Assembly: GCA_007128175.1 (NCBI GenBank)
Contig: SKXY01000112.1
Coordinates: 1-45,948 of the forward strand
DNA from: Wenzhouxiangella sp.
GTDB taxonomy: Bacteria; Pseudomonadota; Gammaproteobacteria; Xanthomonadales; Wenzhouxiangellaceae
DNA: 45,948 nt
Reading direction: 5' to 3'
Position 1 is the stretch's first letter. Every line of letters begins with the position of its first letter. Of the stretch, positions 27,277 to 36,732 are shown in pieces. The translations under genes and the position numbers were made by a program. The notes beneath the pieces were generated by a model, which saw nothing but the letters and a program-made list of their open reading frames with translations, did not search any database and was not told where the DNA came from.

Positions 27277-28287
27277 TCACGCCCCCAACCGCTCGCAAAT
27301 CGCGTCGGTAAAGGCTTCGGTCGTGCCGTCGCCACCCAGATCAGGCGTGGTGCGGTCGGCCTTTTCGATGGTATCGGCGATCGCCTTGCGGAGCCGCACT
27401 GCATTCTCGTTCTGCCCCAGGTGTTCGAGCATCTGGGCGGCACCAAGCAGCAAGGCACAGGGGTTGGCGACGCCCTTGCCGGCAATATCCGGTGCCGAGC
27501 CATGGACTGCCTCGAACATGGCGGCCCGGTCACCAATATTGGCACCGGGTGCCAGGCCGAGCCCACCGACGAGCCCCGCGCAAAGGTCAGAGAGAATGTC
27601 GCCGAACAGGTTGGTTGTAACCATCACGTCAAACTGCTCCGGGCGCATCACCAACTGCATGCAGGCATTGTCGACGATGATGTCGTTGAATTCGATATCC
27701 TCGTACTCGGCCGCCACCTCGCGCGCAACACCCAGGAACATGCCGGACACGTCCTTGAGAATGTTGGCCTTGTGAACGGCGGTGACTTTCTTGCGACCGG
27801 CACGACGCGCCAGCTCAAAGGCGAAACGGATTACCCGCTCGCAACCCTTGCGGGTAACGACCATCTTGGATTCCGCTCGGCTGCCATCCGGAGCGGTAAA
27901 CGCTCCTTCGGCCAGATAGGCGCCCTCGGTATTCTCCCGCACCGTGATCAGGTCGATGTTCTCGTAGCGCGAGGCCGTACCCTTGAAGCTGATCGCGGGC
28001 CGAACGTTGGCATACAGGTCGAAGTGCTTGCGCAGTGCTACGTTGAGCGACTTGAACCCCCCACCTACCGGCGTCGTGAGGGGGGCTTTCAGTGCCACCC
28101 GGTTTCGTTCGATCGACTCCAGCGTGGCGGCAGGCAGCAACTCGCCACTCTCTTCCAGGGCAGCCAGGCCAGCGGGCTGAAAGTCGTATTCCAGCCCGGC
28201 TTTCAACGTGTCAAGCACACGAAGTGTGGCATCCATGATCTCGGGGCCGATACCGTCGCCCCGAATGACGGTGATTTGCTGCGTCAC
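27277..28287 (-). CDS. isocitrate dehydrogenase, NAD-dependent type
   Basis: A 336-residue beta-decarboxylating dehydrogenase. [16 protein letters not shown] is at the N-terminus. The phosphate/substrate loop [21 protein letters not shown] marks isocitrate over isopropylmalate specificity, as do [24 protein letters not shown] and [14 protein letters not shown]. It closely follows the short NAD-type IDH known from Xanthomonas and Acidithiobacillus rather than the 415-residue NADP enzyme of E. coli. The role would be isocitrate to 2-oxoglutarate in the TCA cycle. The cofactor is inferred from the subfamily. It is transcribed alone. Confidence 0.85.
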   Translation of the reverse strand: MTQQITVIRGDGIGPEIMDATLRVLDTLKAGLEYDFQPAGLAALEESGELLPAATLESIERNRVALKAPLTTPVGGGFKSLNVALRKHFDLYANVRPAISFKGTASRYENIDLITVRENTEGAYLAEGAFTAPDGSRAESKMVVTRKGCERVIRFAFELARRAGRKKVTAVHKANILKDVSGMFLGVAREVAAEYEDIEFNDIIVDNACMQLVMRPEQFDVMVTTNLFGDILSDLCAGLVGGLGLAPGANIGDRAAMFEAVHGSAPDIAGKGVANPCALLLGAAQMLEHLGQNENAVRLRKAIADTIEKADRTTPDLGGDGTTEAFTDAICERLGA

Positions 28288-28368
28288 GCGTGAATATCCC
28301 TGTGATTAAATCGAAGCCCGGCGGCCCGACCGGCCAACCGCGCCGATACAAACCGAAATTGACGGCGT

Positions 28369-28374
28369 ATTATA
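28369..28374 (-). promoter_or_regulatory. consensus -10 box upstream of isocitrate dehydrogenase
   Basis: TATAAT on the minus strand lies 82 bases before the IDH ATG. No good -35 box is seen 16-18 bases upstream, so it may be an extended or activator-dependent promoter. The rest of the 173-base gap to grxC shows GC-rich stems but nothing I can name. Confidence 0.4.
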
Positions 28375-28460
28375 GCGACTGAGCCCGCCCCGGTGAGTCA
28401 GACCATGGCCGCATCGGCCGGTTTGGGCAAGAGCTGACCGGGGGCCGGCGACCGACCTGT

Positions 28461-28721
28461 TCAGGCAGCCAGAAGGCGATCCAGGGCATCTTCCTGGTCG
28501 AGGGCATCTAGATCGTCGAAACCGCCGACATGAAAGTCACCGACAAAAATCTGCGGCACCGTTCTCTGGCCGGTGCGAGACATCATCTCAGCGCGTTTGT
28601 CGGGCTCGACATCGACCGACACCTCCGTCCACTGCACACCCTTGGCACGCAGCAGTTCACGGGCAGCGCTGCAAAACGGACAGGCTGCGGTTGCGTACAT
28701 GATCACTGGCTTGTGATTCAC
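28461..28721 (-). CDS. grxC: glutaredoxin 3
   Basis: An 86-residue class I glutaredoxin, a glutathione-dependent thiol reductase of the cytoplasm. The dithiol site CPFC is at 14-17, the cis-proline loop GQRTVPQIF is in the middle, and VGGFDDLDALD closes the glutathione pocket. It lies 46 bases after the unknown exported protein gene and is the last member of the minus-strand cluster that starts with the TusDC fusion. Confidence 0.92.
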   Translation of the reverse strand: MNHKPVIMYATAACPFCSAARELLRAKGVQWTEVSVDVEPDKRAEMMSRTGQRTVPQIFVGDFHVGGFDDLDALDQEDALDRLLAA

Positions 28722-28767
28722 TTCCTGAAGCTCCCGGTTGGTTCAATTACTGGCCAGGCGTCCCGGC

Positions 28768-29523
28768 CTACAAGGGAATGGCATAGGCCAGCCGGTCGCC
28801 ATTGTGAAACTCGATCTGCTCGGTGTCGGGGTTGTAGCGCATGCGCACCTGCCCGCTGCTTCCGTCCAGGGCGATGTAATCCCCGGCAGCAATGCGAATG
28901 GCCTGGCCGGAATCGATGTGATCGACGACGATCCCGGCATGCGAGGCCGGCGCGTGCTGCGCGTACCCGAATTCCGGGCCGGCGAGAACGATACCATAAC
29001 GTGGCTTGCCGGCCGGCTGCTCGTTGCTGGTCATGACACCCACACCGAATTCGGTCGGGGCGCTGCCCCCGTTCACGACGTCGATTCCGCGCACAATGGC
29101 GAATTCGTCGGACATGTTGAACCCGTTGACCTCCATACCGACGGCCGGCCGGTTGTTGTAGGTGACCGCGATGCTGTTCGAACCCCACACGATTCCCCCC
29201 TCCCCCTCATTCTCGGCGTACAGGGTGGCGCCGACCACCCGACCGCTGCCCTCCAGGCGCGCCGAGGCGCCCAGGGCTCCGGTATCGGCGTGCTCGCCTT
29301 CCGGCAGTACGGTGTAGAACGCCGAGTTGTAGTGATCATCCGTGCTTGCCGTCTTGCTCACCAGCAGCGGCGCATTGCCGGTCCCGTCCTCGAAATCCCA
29401 GATACGCAGAACCGGTTCGGTTCCGTCACCCAGCTGCAGATTCGAGCCTGCGGCGACACCCAGCATGGCCGAAAAAAAGGAGACCACGGCGACTCCACTC
29501 AGCTTCGATGTCATTGAATGCAT
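28768..29523 (-). CDS. exported protein of unknown function
   Basis: A 251-residue protein with a signal peptide (VAVVSFFSAMLGVAAG, cleavage near residue 26) and no further membrane segment. The mature part is rich in Gly, Asn, Asp and Val and looks all-beta. Its C-terminal third (GIVVDHIDSGQAIRIAAGDY, VRMRYNPDTEQIEFHNGDRL) recalls strand motifs of phage tail-fibre tips, but I cannot assign a family. GGAG is seven bases before the ATG. It lies 20 bases after tusE and is probably cotranscribed with it, an odd neighbour for a sulfur relay. Confidence 0.6.
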   Translation of the reverse strand: MHSMTSKLSGVAVVSFFSAMLGVAAGSNLQLGDGTEPVLRIWDFEDGTGNAPLLVSKTASTDDHYNSAFYTVLPEGEHADTGALGASARLEGSGRVVGATLYAENEGEGGIVWGSNSIAVTYNNRPAVGMEVNGFNMSDEFAIVRGIDVVNGGSAPTEFGVGVMTSNEQPAGKPRYGIVLAGPEFGYAQHAPASHAGIVVDHIDSGQAIRIAAGDYIALDGSSGQVRMRYNPDTEQIEFHNGDRLAYAIPL

Positions 29524-29543
29524 ACAGTTTCTCCATTAGCCGT

Positions 29544-29879
29544 TCAGATACACCAGTCCGGCTTGGGCAGGCCGCCATAAAGGCAGGCCTGACGCACCGG
29601 GCCCTCGGGAAACAGTTGATAGAGATCTCTGCTGGAGCCACCATCCCGGCGTTCACGCCAGGCTGCCACCGTGACCCGCATCAGCGGCGGATTGCCGTAG
29701 GCATGGTAGTGCTGACGAACGAATTCGATCAGCCACCAGTGATCCTCACCCAGACTGATGCCGTTGCGGGCAGCCAGGGTCGTGGCCACCTCTTGGCTCC
29801 AGTCGTCGGGATTGCACAGGAATCCGTCAGAAGTCAGCTCGATGGCGCGCTCGCCCACCCGCAGGGTTTGCGTCGCCAT
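29544..29879 (-). CDS. tusE: DsrC/TusE family sulfur carrier
   Basis: A 111-residue protein of the DsrC/TusE/DsvC family. Family marks are DGFLCNPDDWS, NGISLGEDHWWLIEFVR and the C-terminal arm ending GLPKPDWCI. The penultimate Cys110 is the sulfur-accepting residue of TusE, which passes sulfur from TusBCD to MnmA for 2-thiouridine in tRNA. A second cysteine, Cys99, stands 11 residues earlier. That is the position that separates DsrC of sulfur-metabolising organisms from TusE. It starts two bases after the TusDC fusion stop. Confidence 0.88.
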   Translation of the reverse strand: MATQTLRVGERAIELTSDGFLCNPDDWSQEVATTLAARNGISLGEDHWWLIEFVRQHYHAYGNPPLMRVTVAAWRERRDGGSSRDLYQLFPEGPVRQACLYGGLPKPDWCI

Positions 29880-29881
29880 AC

Positions 29882-30544
29882 TCACGGGCAAATGACTCCA
29901 CGGGCGGTGTTGCAAAGGTGCCCCGCCTGTTCACGGTCCAGGGGGGATGCCGGAATGCCGGGTTCGAAATCCTCTGCACAAAGGGTGTAGTACAGGCTGG
30001 CCAGGTCGAAGTCTACGAGTTGACGCCAGCCACGCGCGAATTCGCCGACCAGCTGCCCACAGCCGCGATCACGAAAGATCACGGCCAACGGCAATTCCAG
30101 GCTGGCGCCGGCCAGCACCAGCTCGAGAATTTCCCGGCTGTCGGCCTCAGAAGGTGCGGCAGTCACGATGATCACCCAGGTCGCACCCTGCCGGGAGCCG
30201 CGCCCGGCCTCCCGGTGGCAGACCAAACGGTATCCTGTCGCGACGCGGTGCCAGAAACGCACCAGGCTGGATAATACGAACGGGGCCTCCGGCTCACCCT
30301 CATGGCGCCGCTGCCAGGCCGCCGAGCAGACCTCGAGCCGTAGCCCGCGAGCGGCCAGACGTTGCCAGCTCCCGGCTGCCGCGCCGCAAGCATGATCGAC
30401 ACCAGCACCATGAAAGAAGACAACCACCTCTCCTTTGCATCCGCGAAGCGCCACGAGCGCCTCATGCTGCGCATTTTCTGCCTCAACCGATTGCGGTTCG
30501 GCCCTGATCAGCATGATCGAGTTGTCGTCATTCGTTGCTTGCAT
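29882..30544 (-). CDS. fused TusD-TusC-like sulfur relay protein
   Basis: A 220-residue protein made of two DsrE-like domains. Residues about 38-80 (EVVVFFHGAGVDHA, then WQRLAARGLRLEVCSAAWQRR) match the TusD core, and Cys73 takes the place of its sulfur-carrying cysteine. Residues about 121-190 (ATWVIIVTAAPS, EILELVLAGASLELPLAVIFRDRG, LVDFDLASLYY) match TusC. In E. coli these are separate subunits of the TusBCD complex. No TusB is seen. The start is uncertain, since no good ribosome-binding site precedes the ATG at 30544; an ATG at 30511 is the alternative. Confidence 0.68.
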   Translation of the reverse strand: MQATNDDNSIMLIRAEPQSVEAENAQHEALVALRGCKGEVVVFFHGAGVDHACGAAAGSWQRLAARGLRLEVCSAAWQRRHEGEPEAPFVLSSLVRFWHRVATGYRLVCHREAGRGSRQGATWVIIVTAAPSEADSREILELVLAGASLELPLAVIFRDRGCGQLVGEFARGWRQLVDFDLASLYYTLCAEDFEPGIPASPLDREQAGHLCNTARGVICP

Positions 30545-30613
30545 CAAACTGTAGTGCGGACCCGGATTCCTCAGGATTGAAACAACACCGATGATTTTCG
30601 GTCTTAACAGAGC

Positions 30614-32080
30614 ATGAAAAGACTGCTTGCACAACTGGCGCTGATGGCTGCCATTGTATCGCTGGCCAGCCTGGCCGGGGCGCAATCGCTGAAACTGCCC
30701 GACATGGGAGGTACATCCACGCGTGTCCTGTCCCCCGAGGACGAGCGAACGTTCCCCAAGGATTTCGAACGCTATCTGCGCGCCAGCCAGTTGCTGATCG
30801 AGGATCCGATGATCCGCAGTTACTTCGAGGACATGGGCTACCGGCTGGTCTCGCATTCGAGTCGACCGTCCTCGGGCTTTCATTTCTTCGTGCTCGACGA
30901 ACCGTCGATCAATGCTTTCGCCGCCCCCGTCGGCGTCATCGGACTACATACGGGGCTGATCCTGGCCGCACATAACGAAAGCGAAGTCGCCGGTGTCGTC
31001 GCCCATGAAATCGCCCACGTCACCCAGGACCACCTCGCCAGAAGCGTGGAACAGGCCCAGCAGGTGTCCGTACCGACCATGCTGGCCACCATCGGCCTTG
31101 CCCTCGCCGCAGGCGCCGCAGGCGCTGGTGCCGATGCCGGCCAGGCCATCATCATGAGCGGAATGGGACTGGCCCAACAATTTCAGATCACCCATACACG
31201 CCAGAACGAAGCCGAAGCCGACCGCATCGGCATCGGGCTTCTGGCCGCCGCGGGCTACGATCCGCAAGGCATGGTCCGCTTTTTCGAAAGGCTGAACATG
31301 CACGCCCGGGCCATGGGACAGGGACCACCGGAATACCTTCGTACCCACCCGCTGACTGTCAACCGCATCGCCGAGGCCCGTGACCGAGCCGAGAATCTCC
31401 ATCCACGTGATCGTCGGGAGAGCGATGCATTCCATTTCGTGCAGTCCCGGTTGCGTGCCCAGGTGGTTCAGCGCCCCGAACAGGCCGAACAGTTTTTCCT
31501 CGCCCGTATCAACGACGGCACCCGACCCGAGGCAGCCATGCGCTACGGGCTGGCCCTGACCCTGATTCGGGATCGTCGCCTGGAAGGTGCCGGTGAGCAA
31601 ATCGAATGGCTCCTTGAGGCCGATCCTGACAGCCAGATCTACCAACTCCTCGAAGCCGACTGGCTGCTGGCCAGTGGTGAACTGGACAAGAGCCTGGAAC
31701 GGCTCGAAGCGCTCTACAGCAAGTACTCCGGCAGTCGTCTCGTTACCACCCAGTACGCCGAGGCACTGATGCACGAACGCGATCCCGAAAAAGCGGCCCG
31801 GGCAGCCGAGATTCTGCGCCGACACCTGCGGCGGCATCCCGACGACCTCCCTATGACCGAGTTGTATGCGCGAGCCGCTGATCGTGCCGGCGAACCAGTG
31901 CGGGCAACCGAGGCCCTGGCCGAGAGCTATTACATGCGGGGCGGCATCTACGAGGCCATCGAACAGCTGGAGCGCGTTACCCAGCGCGATGACCTCGACT
32001 ACTACCAGCGAGCCCGGGTCAACGCTCGCATAGACGAACTTCGTGCCGAACAGGTGCGTCTGGGTGGCCGTCGCCCATGA
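30614..32080 (+). CDS. bepA: M48 metalloprotease with TPR domain, BepA-like
   Basis: A 488-residue periplasmic protease/chaperone of the BepA (YfgC) family, which assists or degrades LptD and BAM clients during outer-membrane assembly. The signal peptide ends at AGAQS (about residue 23). The zinc site is HEIAH (131-135), with a third ligand in RQNEAEADRIG near 196. The gluzincin domain is followed by helical TPR-like repeats from about 310 to the end. The length is that of the family. It is divergent from the TusDC gene with 69 bases between. Confidence 0.93.
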   Translation: MKRLLAQLALMAAIVSLASLAGAQSLKLPDMGGTSTRVLSPEDERTFPKDFERYLRASQLLIEDPMIRSYFEDMGYRLVSHSSRPSSGFHFFVLDEPSINAFAAPVGVIGLHTGLILAAHNESEVAGVVAHEIAHVTQDHLARSVEQAQQVSVPTMLATIGLALAAGAAGAGADAGQAIIMSGMGLAQQFQITHTRQNEAEADRIGIGLLAAAGYDPQGMVRFFERLNMHARAMGQGPPEYLRTHPLTVNRIAEARDRAENLHPRDRRESDAFHFVQSRLRAQVVQRPEQAEQFFLARINDGTRPEAAMRYGLALTLIRDRRLEGAGEQIEWLLEADPDSQIYQLLEADWLLASGELDKSLERLEALYSKYSGSRLVTTQYAEALMHERDPEKAARAAEILRRHLRRHPDDLPMTELYARAADRAGEPVRATEALAESYYMRGGIYEAIEQLERVTQRDDLDYYQRARVNARIDELRAEQVRLGGRRP

Positions 32081-32151
32081 TCTGATCGGCGTCAACAATT
32101 CGTCACCGCATCACGCTATGGTGGGACCTGGTACAACCTGTAGCGCCCTGC

Positions 32152-34284
32152 ATGTCAACGCATTCCCGTGGCAATCGGACACGAATCGGACAACCCATCG
32201 ACACCCCGGACCGCTGGGAGCATGACGAACTGGATGACGACGGCCTGCTGCTCAACCGGGAAATCAGCCTGCTCACATTCACCCGAAGGGTGCTCGAGCT
32301 GGCCCGCGACGAGCGTGTTCCCCTGCTGGAACGGCTGCGCTTCCTTTGCATTTCCTGCACCAACCTGGATGAATTCTTCGAGGTCCGGGTGGCTGCCATT
32401 CGCCAACGCATGCAGCACGGGGCGAACCAGCCCGGACCGGACGGACTGACCCCACGCGCCACGCTTGCGGCGATCCGCGAGAACGTGGAGGCAATGGTCG
32501 AGGCCCAGTACCGGGTACTCAACCGCGAACTGATGCCGGCCCTGGCCGAGCAGGAAATCCATATTGTCCGGCGCGGTGACTGGACCCGGCGCCAGCGCCG
32601 CTGGTTGCATCACCATTTTCGCCGCCAGATCATGCCGGTACTCAGCCCACTCGGCCTGGATCCCGCGCACCCATTCCCGCGCATCCTCAACAAGAGTCTC
32701 AATTTTGCCGTTGCCGTGGAGGGGCGGGACGCCTTCGGTCGCGACAGCGGCATGGCACTGGTGCGGGCGCCACGTTCGCTGCCGCGCATCATACGCATAC
32801 CCCGCAGTTACTCGCGCGGCCCGGACGATTTCGTCTTCCTGTCATCGATCATCCATGCCTTCATCGACGAGCTGTTCCCCGGCATGAACGTACGTGGCAG
32901 CTACCAGTTCCGGGTCACACGCAACAGTGAATTGTTCGTCGATGAAGAGGAGATCGAAGATCTTGCACGGGCCCTGGAAGGCGAACTCATGGAGCGCGGT
33001 TTTGCCGAAGCCGTGCGCTTGGAGGTCGCCGACAATTGCCCCGAATCGATCGTTCGTTTCCTCTCGACTCGCTTCGGTCTCAGCGACGAGGACACCTATC
33101 GCTGCGACGGCCCGGTCAATCTCAACCGCATGGTCGCCGTGGCCGACCTGACCGACCGGCCCGACCTGAAGTATCCACCGTTTCAGCCGCGTGTACCCCG
33201 GGCGCTGGAACACGGCGAGCCGTTCACGGCCATTCGCCGGCACGACTGGATGCTCCACCACCCCTACGACAGCTTCCAGCCTATCCTGGACCTGGCACGA
33301 CAGGCCGCTGTGGACCCAAAGGTTCTGGCAATCAAGCAAACCCTTTATCGCACCGGCGCCGACTCCGCCCTCGTGAATGTGCTCATCGAAGCCGCGCGGG
33401 CCGGCAAGGACGTCACCGTGGTCGTCGAGTTGCGGGCCCGCTTCGACGAAGAAGCCAACATCACCCTGGCTACGCGACTTCAGGAGGCTGGCGTTCAGGT
33501 GGTTTACGGCGTGGTCGGCCACAAGGCTCATGCCAAGATGATGCTGATCGTGCGTCGTGAAGGAACCCAGCTGCGACGCTACGCGCATCTCGGTACCGGC
33601 AACTACCACCAGGGCACGGCAAAGGCCTATACCGACTGGAGCCTGATCACTGCCAACACCGAGCTTTGCCAGGACGTTCACCGGATCTTCCAGCAATTAA
33701 CTGGCCTTGGACGTGTCCAGACCCTCAATCTGCTGGTGCAATCGCCGTTCGGATTGCACGAATTTCTGCTCGAACGAATTGACCGGGAGGCCGAAAATGC
33801 AAGGCAGGGCAAGCCTGCTGGGATATCGGCGAAGCTCAATGCCCTGACCGAGCCCGAGATCATCCGTGCGCTTTACCGCGCCTCACGCGCAGGCGTTACC
33901 ATCCGACTGGTCGTGCGCGGCATCTGCTGCCTGCGGCCGGGTGTACCCGGACTGTCGGACAATATACGGGTGCGATCGATACTGGGACGTTTCCTGGAAC
34001 ACAGCCGTGTCTACCACTTCGTCAATGACGACCAGCCCGAAACCTATGGATCCAGTGCCGACTGGATGGAACGCAATCTATTCCAGCGGGTGGAAGCCTG
34101 CTTCCCGATTCTGGATGAACAGGCCGCGCAACGAATCCGATCGGAGAGTTTCGATCTTGCTTTCGACGACACCACACGGGCCTGGGAACTCATGCCCGAC
34201 GGCACCTACGAGCTGTGCGAGCCACCGGGCGACAGCGGTACCGACCTTCAGCAACGATTGATCGGCCAGGCCAATGAAGATTGA
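32152..34284 (+). CDS. ppk: polyphosphate kinase 1
   Basis: Ppk1, 710 residues, reversibly makes polyphosphate from ATP. The N-terminal domain opens LLLNREISLLTFTRRVLELA and CTNLDEFFEVRVAAIR. The catalytic PLD-like core has KQTLYRTGADSALVNVLIEAA and VVGHKAHAKMMLIVRRE, where the His457/His460 region aligns with the phosphorylated His. The second His motif is in HSRVYHFVNDD. The length is normal. It overlaps ppx by 11 bases, so synthesis and breakdown enzymes are made together. Confidence 0.96.
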   Translation: MSTHSRGNRTRIGQPIDTPDRWEHDELDDDGLLLNREISLLTFTRRVLELARDERVPLLERLRFLCISCTNLDEFFEVRVAAIRQRMQHGANQPGPDGLTPRATLAAIRENVEAMVEAQYRVLNRELMPALAEQEIHIVRRGDWTRRQRRWLHHHFRRQIMPVLSPLGLDPAHPFPRILNKSLNFAVAVEGRDAFGRDSGMALVRAPRSLPRIIRIPRSYSRGPDDFVFLSSIIHAFIDELFPGMNVRGSYQFRVTRNSELFVDEEEIEDLARALEGELMERGFAEAVRLEVADNCPESIVRFLSTRFGLSDEDTYRCDGPVNLNRMVAVADLTDRPDLKYPPFQPRVPRALEHGEPFTAIRRHDWMLHHPYDSFQPILDLARQAAVDPKVLAIKQTLYRTGADSALVNVLIEAARAGKDVTVVVELRARFDEEANITLATRLQEAGVQVVYGVVGHKAHAKMMLIVRREGTQLRRYAHLGTGNYHQGTAKAYTDWSLITANTELCQDVHRIFQQLTGLGRVQTLNLLVQSPFGLHEFLLERIDREAENARQGKPAGISAKLNALTEPEIIRALYRASRAGVTIRLVVRGICCLRPGVPGLSDNIRVRSILGRFLEHSRVYHFVNDDQPETYGSSADWMERNLFQRVEACFPILDEQAAQRIRSESFDLAFDDTTRAWELMPDGTYELCEPPGDSGTDLQQRLIGQANED

Positions 34285-35782
34285 GCAGAACCTGTACGCC
34301 GCCATAGACCTCGGCAGCAACAGCTTCCACATGCTGGTGGCCCGGCGCGAGCATGGAGAACTGCGGGTCATTGACCGCATCAAGGACATGGTGCGACTGG
34401 GCGGAGGCATCGACGAAAAAGGCCGTCTCGACCCGGACACCCAGCGACGCGCACTGGCCAGCCTGGCCCGCTTCGGTCAACGAATTGCCGCCATACCCGG
34501 AAACCAGGTCCGGGCAGTCGGTACGCAGGCCTTCAGGCAACTGGAAAATCCGGCTGCCTTCCTGGTCGTCGCCGAAACTGCACTGGGCTGTTCGATCGAT
34601 ATCGTCAGCGGACGTGAAGAAGCTCGCCTGGTTTACCTGGGTGTCAGTCAGGCCATTTCGCACAGCGACCGCCGCCTGGTGATCGATATCGGCGGCGGCT
34701 CCACCGAACTGGTGATCGGCGAAACACTGGATCCGCTGTTGACTGAAAGTATCGCGGTCGGCTGTGTTTCGATGACGCGACGGGTCTTTCCCGATGGCCG
34801 ACTGGAACCGGAGGCCTGGCGGCAGGCGGTGCAAGCAGTTGAGGACGAACTGCTTGAGCTCGGTAGCGAGCTTCGCCAGCTTGGTTGGCAGCAGGTCGTC
34901 GGCAGTTCAGGGACGATCCGCGCCCTGGAAGCAATGGCCACGAGCCAGAGAAAAGAGGCAACTGCCCGCATTTCGCTGGCCGAGGTCGAGTCATTGCGCA
35001 AAGCCATGCTCTCGGCAGGCCACATCGACCAGCTCGAGCTGCCTGGCCTGTCTGAACGACGGCGGCCCGTGATCGCCGGCGGTGCGGTCATTCTGGAAGC
35101 CGTGATGAGACATCTGGGACTGGAAACGATGGAGGTCTCTCCCCACGCATTGCGCGAGGGTGTACTGCATGACCTGCTCGGACGCCTATCCCGTCAGGAC
35201 CCCCGAGTGCGCACGGTCGCGGCAATGGCCAGCCGATACCAGTGTGATCCGCAACAGGCCGGCCGGGTTCGTGCCTGGGCCCAGCAGGCTGCTGATCAAG
35301 CAGCCGCCGACTGGCAGCTGACTTCAACCCACCTCGAGTTGCTGGACTGGGCCTGCCAACTGCATGAGCTGGGGCTCGCCATCTCCCATGATCGGCATCA
35401 CGTTCACGGTGCCTACGTGATTCAGCACGCCGACATGCCCGGCTTCAGTCGCCAGGAACAGGAATTCCTGGCCGCCCTGCTTGCCGCCCAAAGACAACGC
35501 CTGGACCCCGATATCGTCGAACGGCAGCCCGCACGCCTGCGCACGCCGCTGCGCCGCCTGATTGCCATACTGCGCCTGGCCGTCACCATCTGTCGCTCCC
35601 GCCTCGACACTGACGTCCCCGAATTCGTGCTCGAGACCGGGGATCGACAGCTCCTGCTGCGATTGCCAAATGGCTGGATCGAGGCACACCCCCTGTCAGC
35701 GCGCGGATTGTCCTACCAGCAGCGCCAGCTTGAGAAACTGGACCAGCACCTCGAAATAGGCCTCTTGTCCGCAGAAAAGTGA
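34274..35782 (+). CDS. ppx: exopolyphosphatase (Ppx/GppA)
   Basis: A 502-residue Ppx/GppA phosphatase that removes terminal phosphate from polyphosphate (or pppGpp). The acetate/sugar-kinase fold has its two phosphate loops at AAIDLGSNSFHMLV and VIDIGGGSTELVIG. GSSGTIRALEAMA lies in between. A C-terminal HD-like helical domain (from about residue 315, HELGLAISHDRHHVHGAYV) completes the long Ppx form. The overlap with ppk favours Ppx over GppA. It overlaps the neighbourhood of epmA downstream. Confidence 0.93.
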   Translation: MKIEQNLYAAIDLGSNSFHMLVARREHGELRVIDRIKDMVRLGGGIDEKGRLDPDTQRRALASLARFGQRIAAIPGNQVRAVGTQAFRQLENPAAFLVVAETALGCSIDIVSGREEARLVYLGVSQAISHSDRRLVIDIGGGSTELVIGETLDPLLTESIAVGCVSMTRRVFPDGRLEPEAWRQAVQAVEDELLELGSELRQLGWQQVVGSSGTIRALEAMATSQRKEATARISLAEVESLRKAMLSAGHIDQLELPGLSERRRPVIAGGAVILEAVMRHLGLETMEVSPHALREGVLHDLLGRLSRQDPRVRTVAAMASRYQCDPQQAGRVRAWAQQAADQAAADWQLTSTHLELLDWACQLHELGLAISHDRHHVHGAYVIQHADMPGFSRQEQEFLAALLAAQRQRLDPDIVERQPARLRTPLRRLIAILRLAVTICRSRLDTDVPEFVLETGDRQLLLRLPNGWIEAHPLSARGLSYQQRQLEKLDQHLEIGLLSAEK

Positions 35783-35790
35783 CTCGGCCC

Positions 35791-36732
35791 ATGAACTCGT
35801 GGCATCCCACGGCGGCAACCGCCACACTCCAACGTCGCGCCGAGCTGATAGCCGGTATTCGGTCTTTCTTTGCCGACCGGGGCGTCACCGAAGTCACCAC
35901 CCCGGTCATCACTGGCAATGGAGTCACTGACCCGAACATTGCCAGCATCGAACTGGCCAACGGCTCGGGATACCTGCGCACGTCTCCCGAGTACTGGCAC
36001 AAACGCCTGCTCGCAGCCGGATTCGGAGACCTCTACGAATTGGGGCCCGCGTTTCGCGACGGCGAGAGCGGACGACTGCATCAGGCCGAATTCACCTTGC
36101 TGGAATGGTACCGGTGCGACTGGGGCTGGCGGCAACTGGCAGACGAAGTCGTGGCCCTGATCCGTCGAACTCTCGCCCGCTCCGGGAATGAACTCTCGAT
36201 ACGCTACATATCGTGGAACGATTGCTTCCGCGAATCTCTGGGGGTCAACGGGCTGACTGCCGATGACCAGGAATTGCGTCGGCTTGCCGCCGACGCTCCA
36301 TCCGGCTGCAGCCGCGACATGCTGCTCGATTTCCTGTTCGCGACCCGGATCCAGGCCTCATTCCCCGACGACCGCATCACCGTCGTTTACGACTATCCCG
36401 CGGCACAGGCCGCACTCGCGCGGCTCAACCCCGCCGACCCGGCGGTAGCCGAGCGCTTCGAGGTCTTTGCCGGAACGCTGGAACTGGCCAACGGGTACCA
36501 CGAATTGCAGGATGCGCGAGAGCAACTGGCACGGTTTGAACAGGACAATCGGATCCGGGCTGAATTGAACCGCCGCGAAATGCCGATCGATCACGACTTG
36601 CTTGCCGCGCTCGAATCCGGCCTCCCGGATTGCTCCGGAGTAGCGCTGGGCGTGGATCGATTGCTGATGGCGGCGCTCGGAGCTGCGAACATTATCGAGA
36701 TGCTGCCGTTTCGGCCCGGATATCGACAATAG
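35791..36732 (+). CDS. epmA: elongation factor P--(R)-beta-lysine ligase
   Basis: EpmA (PoxA/GenX), 313 residues, is a paralogue of class II lysyl-tRNA synthetase lacking the anticodon domain. It attaches (R)-beta-lysine to elongation factor P. Class II motifs are visible: FFADRGVTEVTTPVI, LRTSPEYWHKRLLAAGFGDLYELGPAFRDGE (motif 2) and SGVALGVDRLLMAALG (motif 3). The ATG at 35791 is used. A GTG at 35779 would overlap the ppx stop as GTGA and add four residues. epmB and efp are not in the window. Its 3' end overlaps the opposite-strand gene by 41 bases. Confidence 0.93.
   Translation: MNSWHPTAATATLQRRAELIAGIRSFFADRGVTEVTTPVITGNGVTDPNIASIELANGSGYLRTSPEYWHKRLLAAGFGDLYELGPAFRDGESGRLHQAEFTLLEWYRCDWGWRQLADEVVALIRRTLARSGNELSIRYISWNDCFRESLGVNGLTADDQELRRLAADAPSGCSRDMLLDFLFATRIQASFPDDRITVVYDYPAAQAALARLNPADPAVAERFEVFAGTLELANGYHELQDAREQLARFEQDNRIRAELNRREMPIDHDLLAALESGLPDCSGVALGVDRLLMAALGAANIIEMLPFRPGYRQ

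Noticed and set aside
30944-32098. Open frame of 384 codons opposite bepA
   Set aside because: It is antisense to a full-length protease gene and shows no motif of its own.
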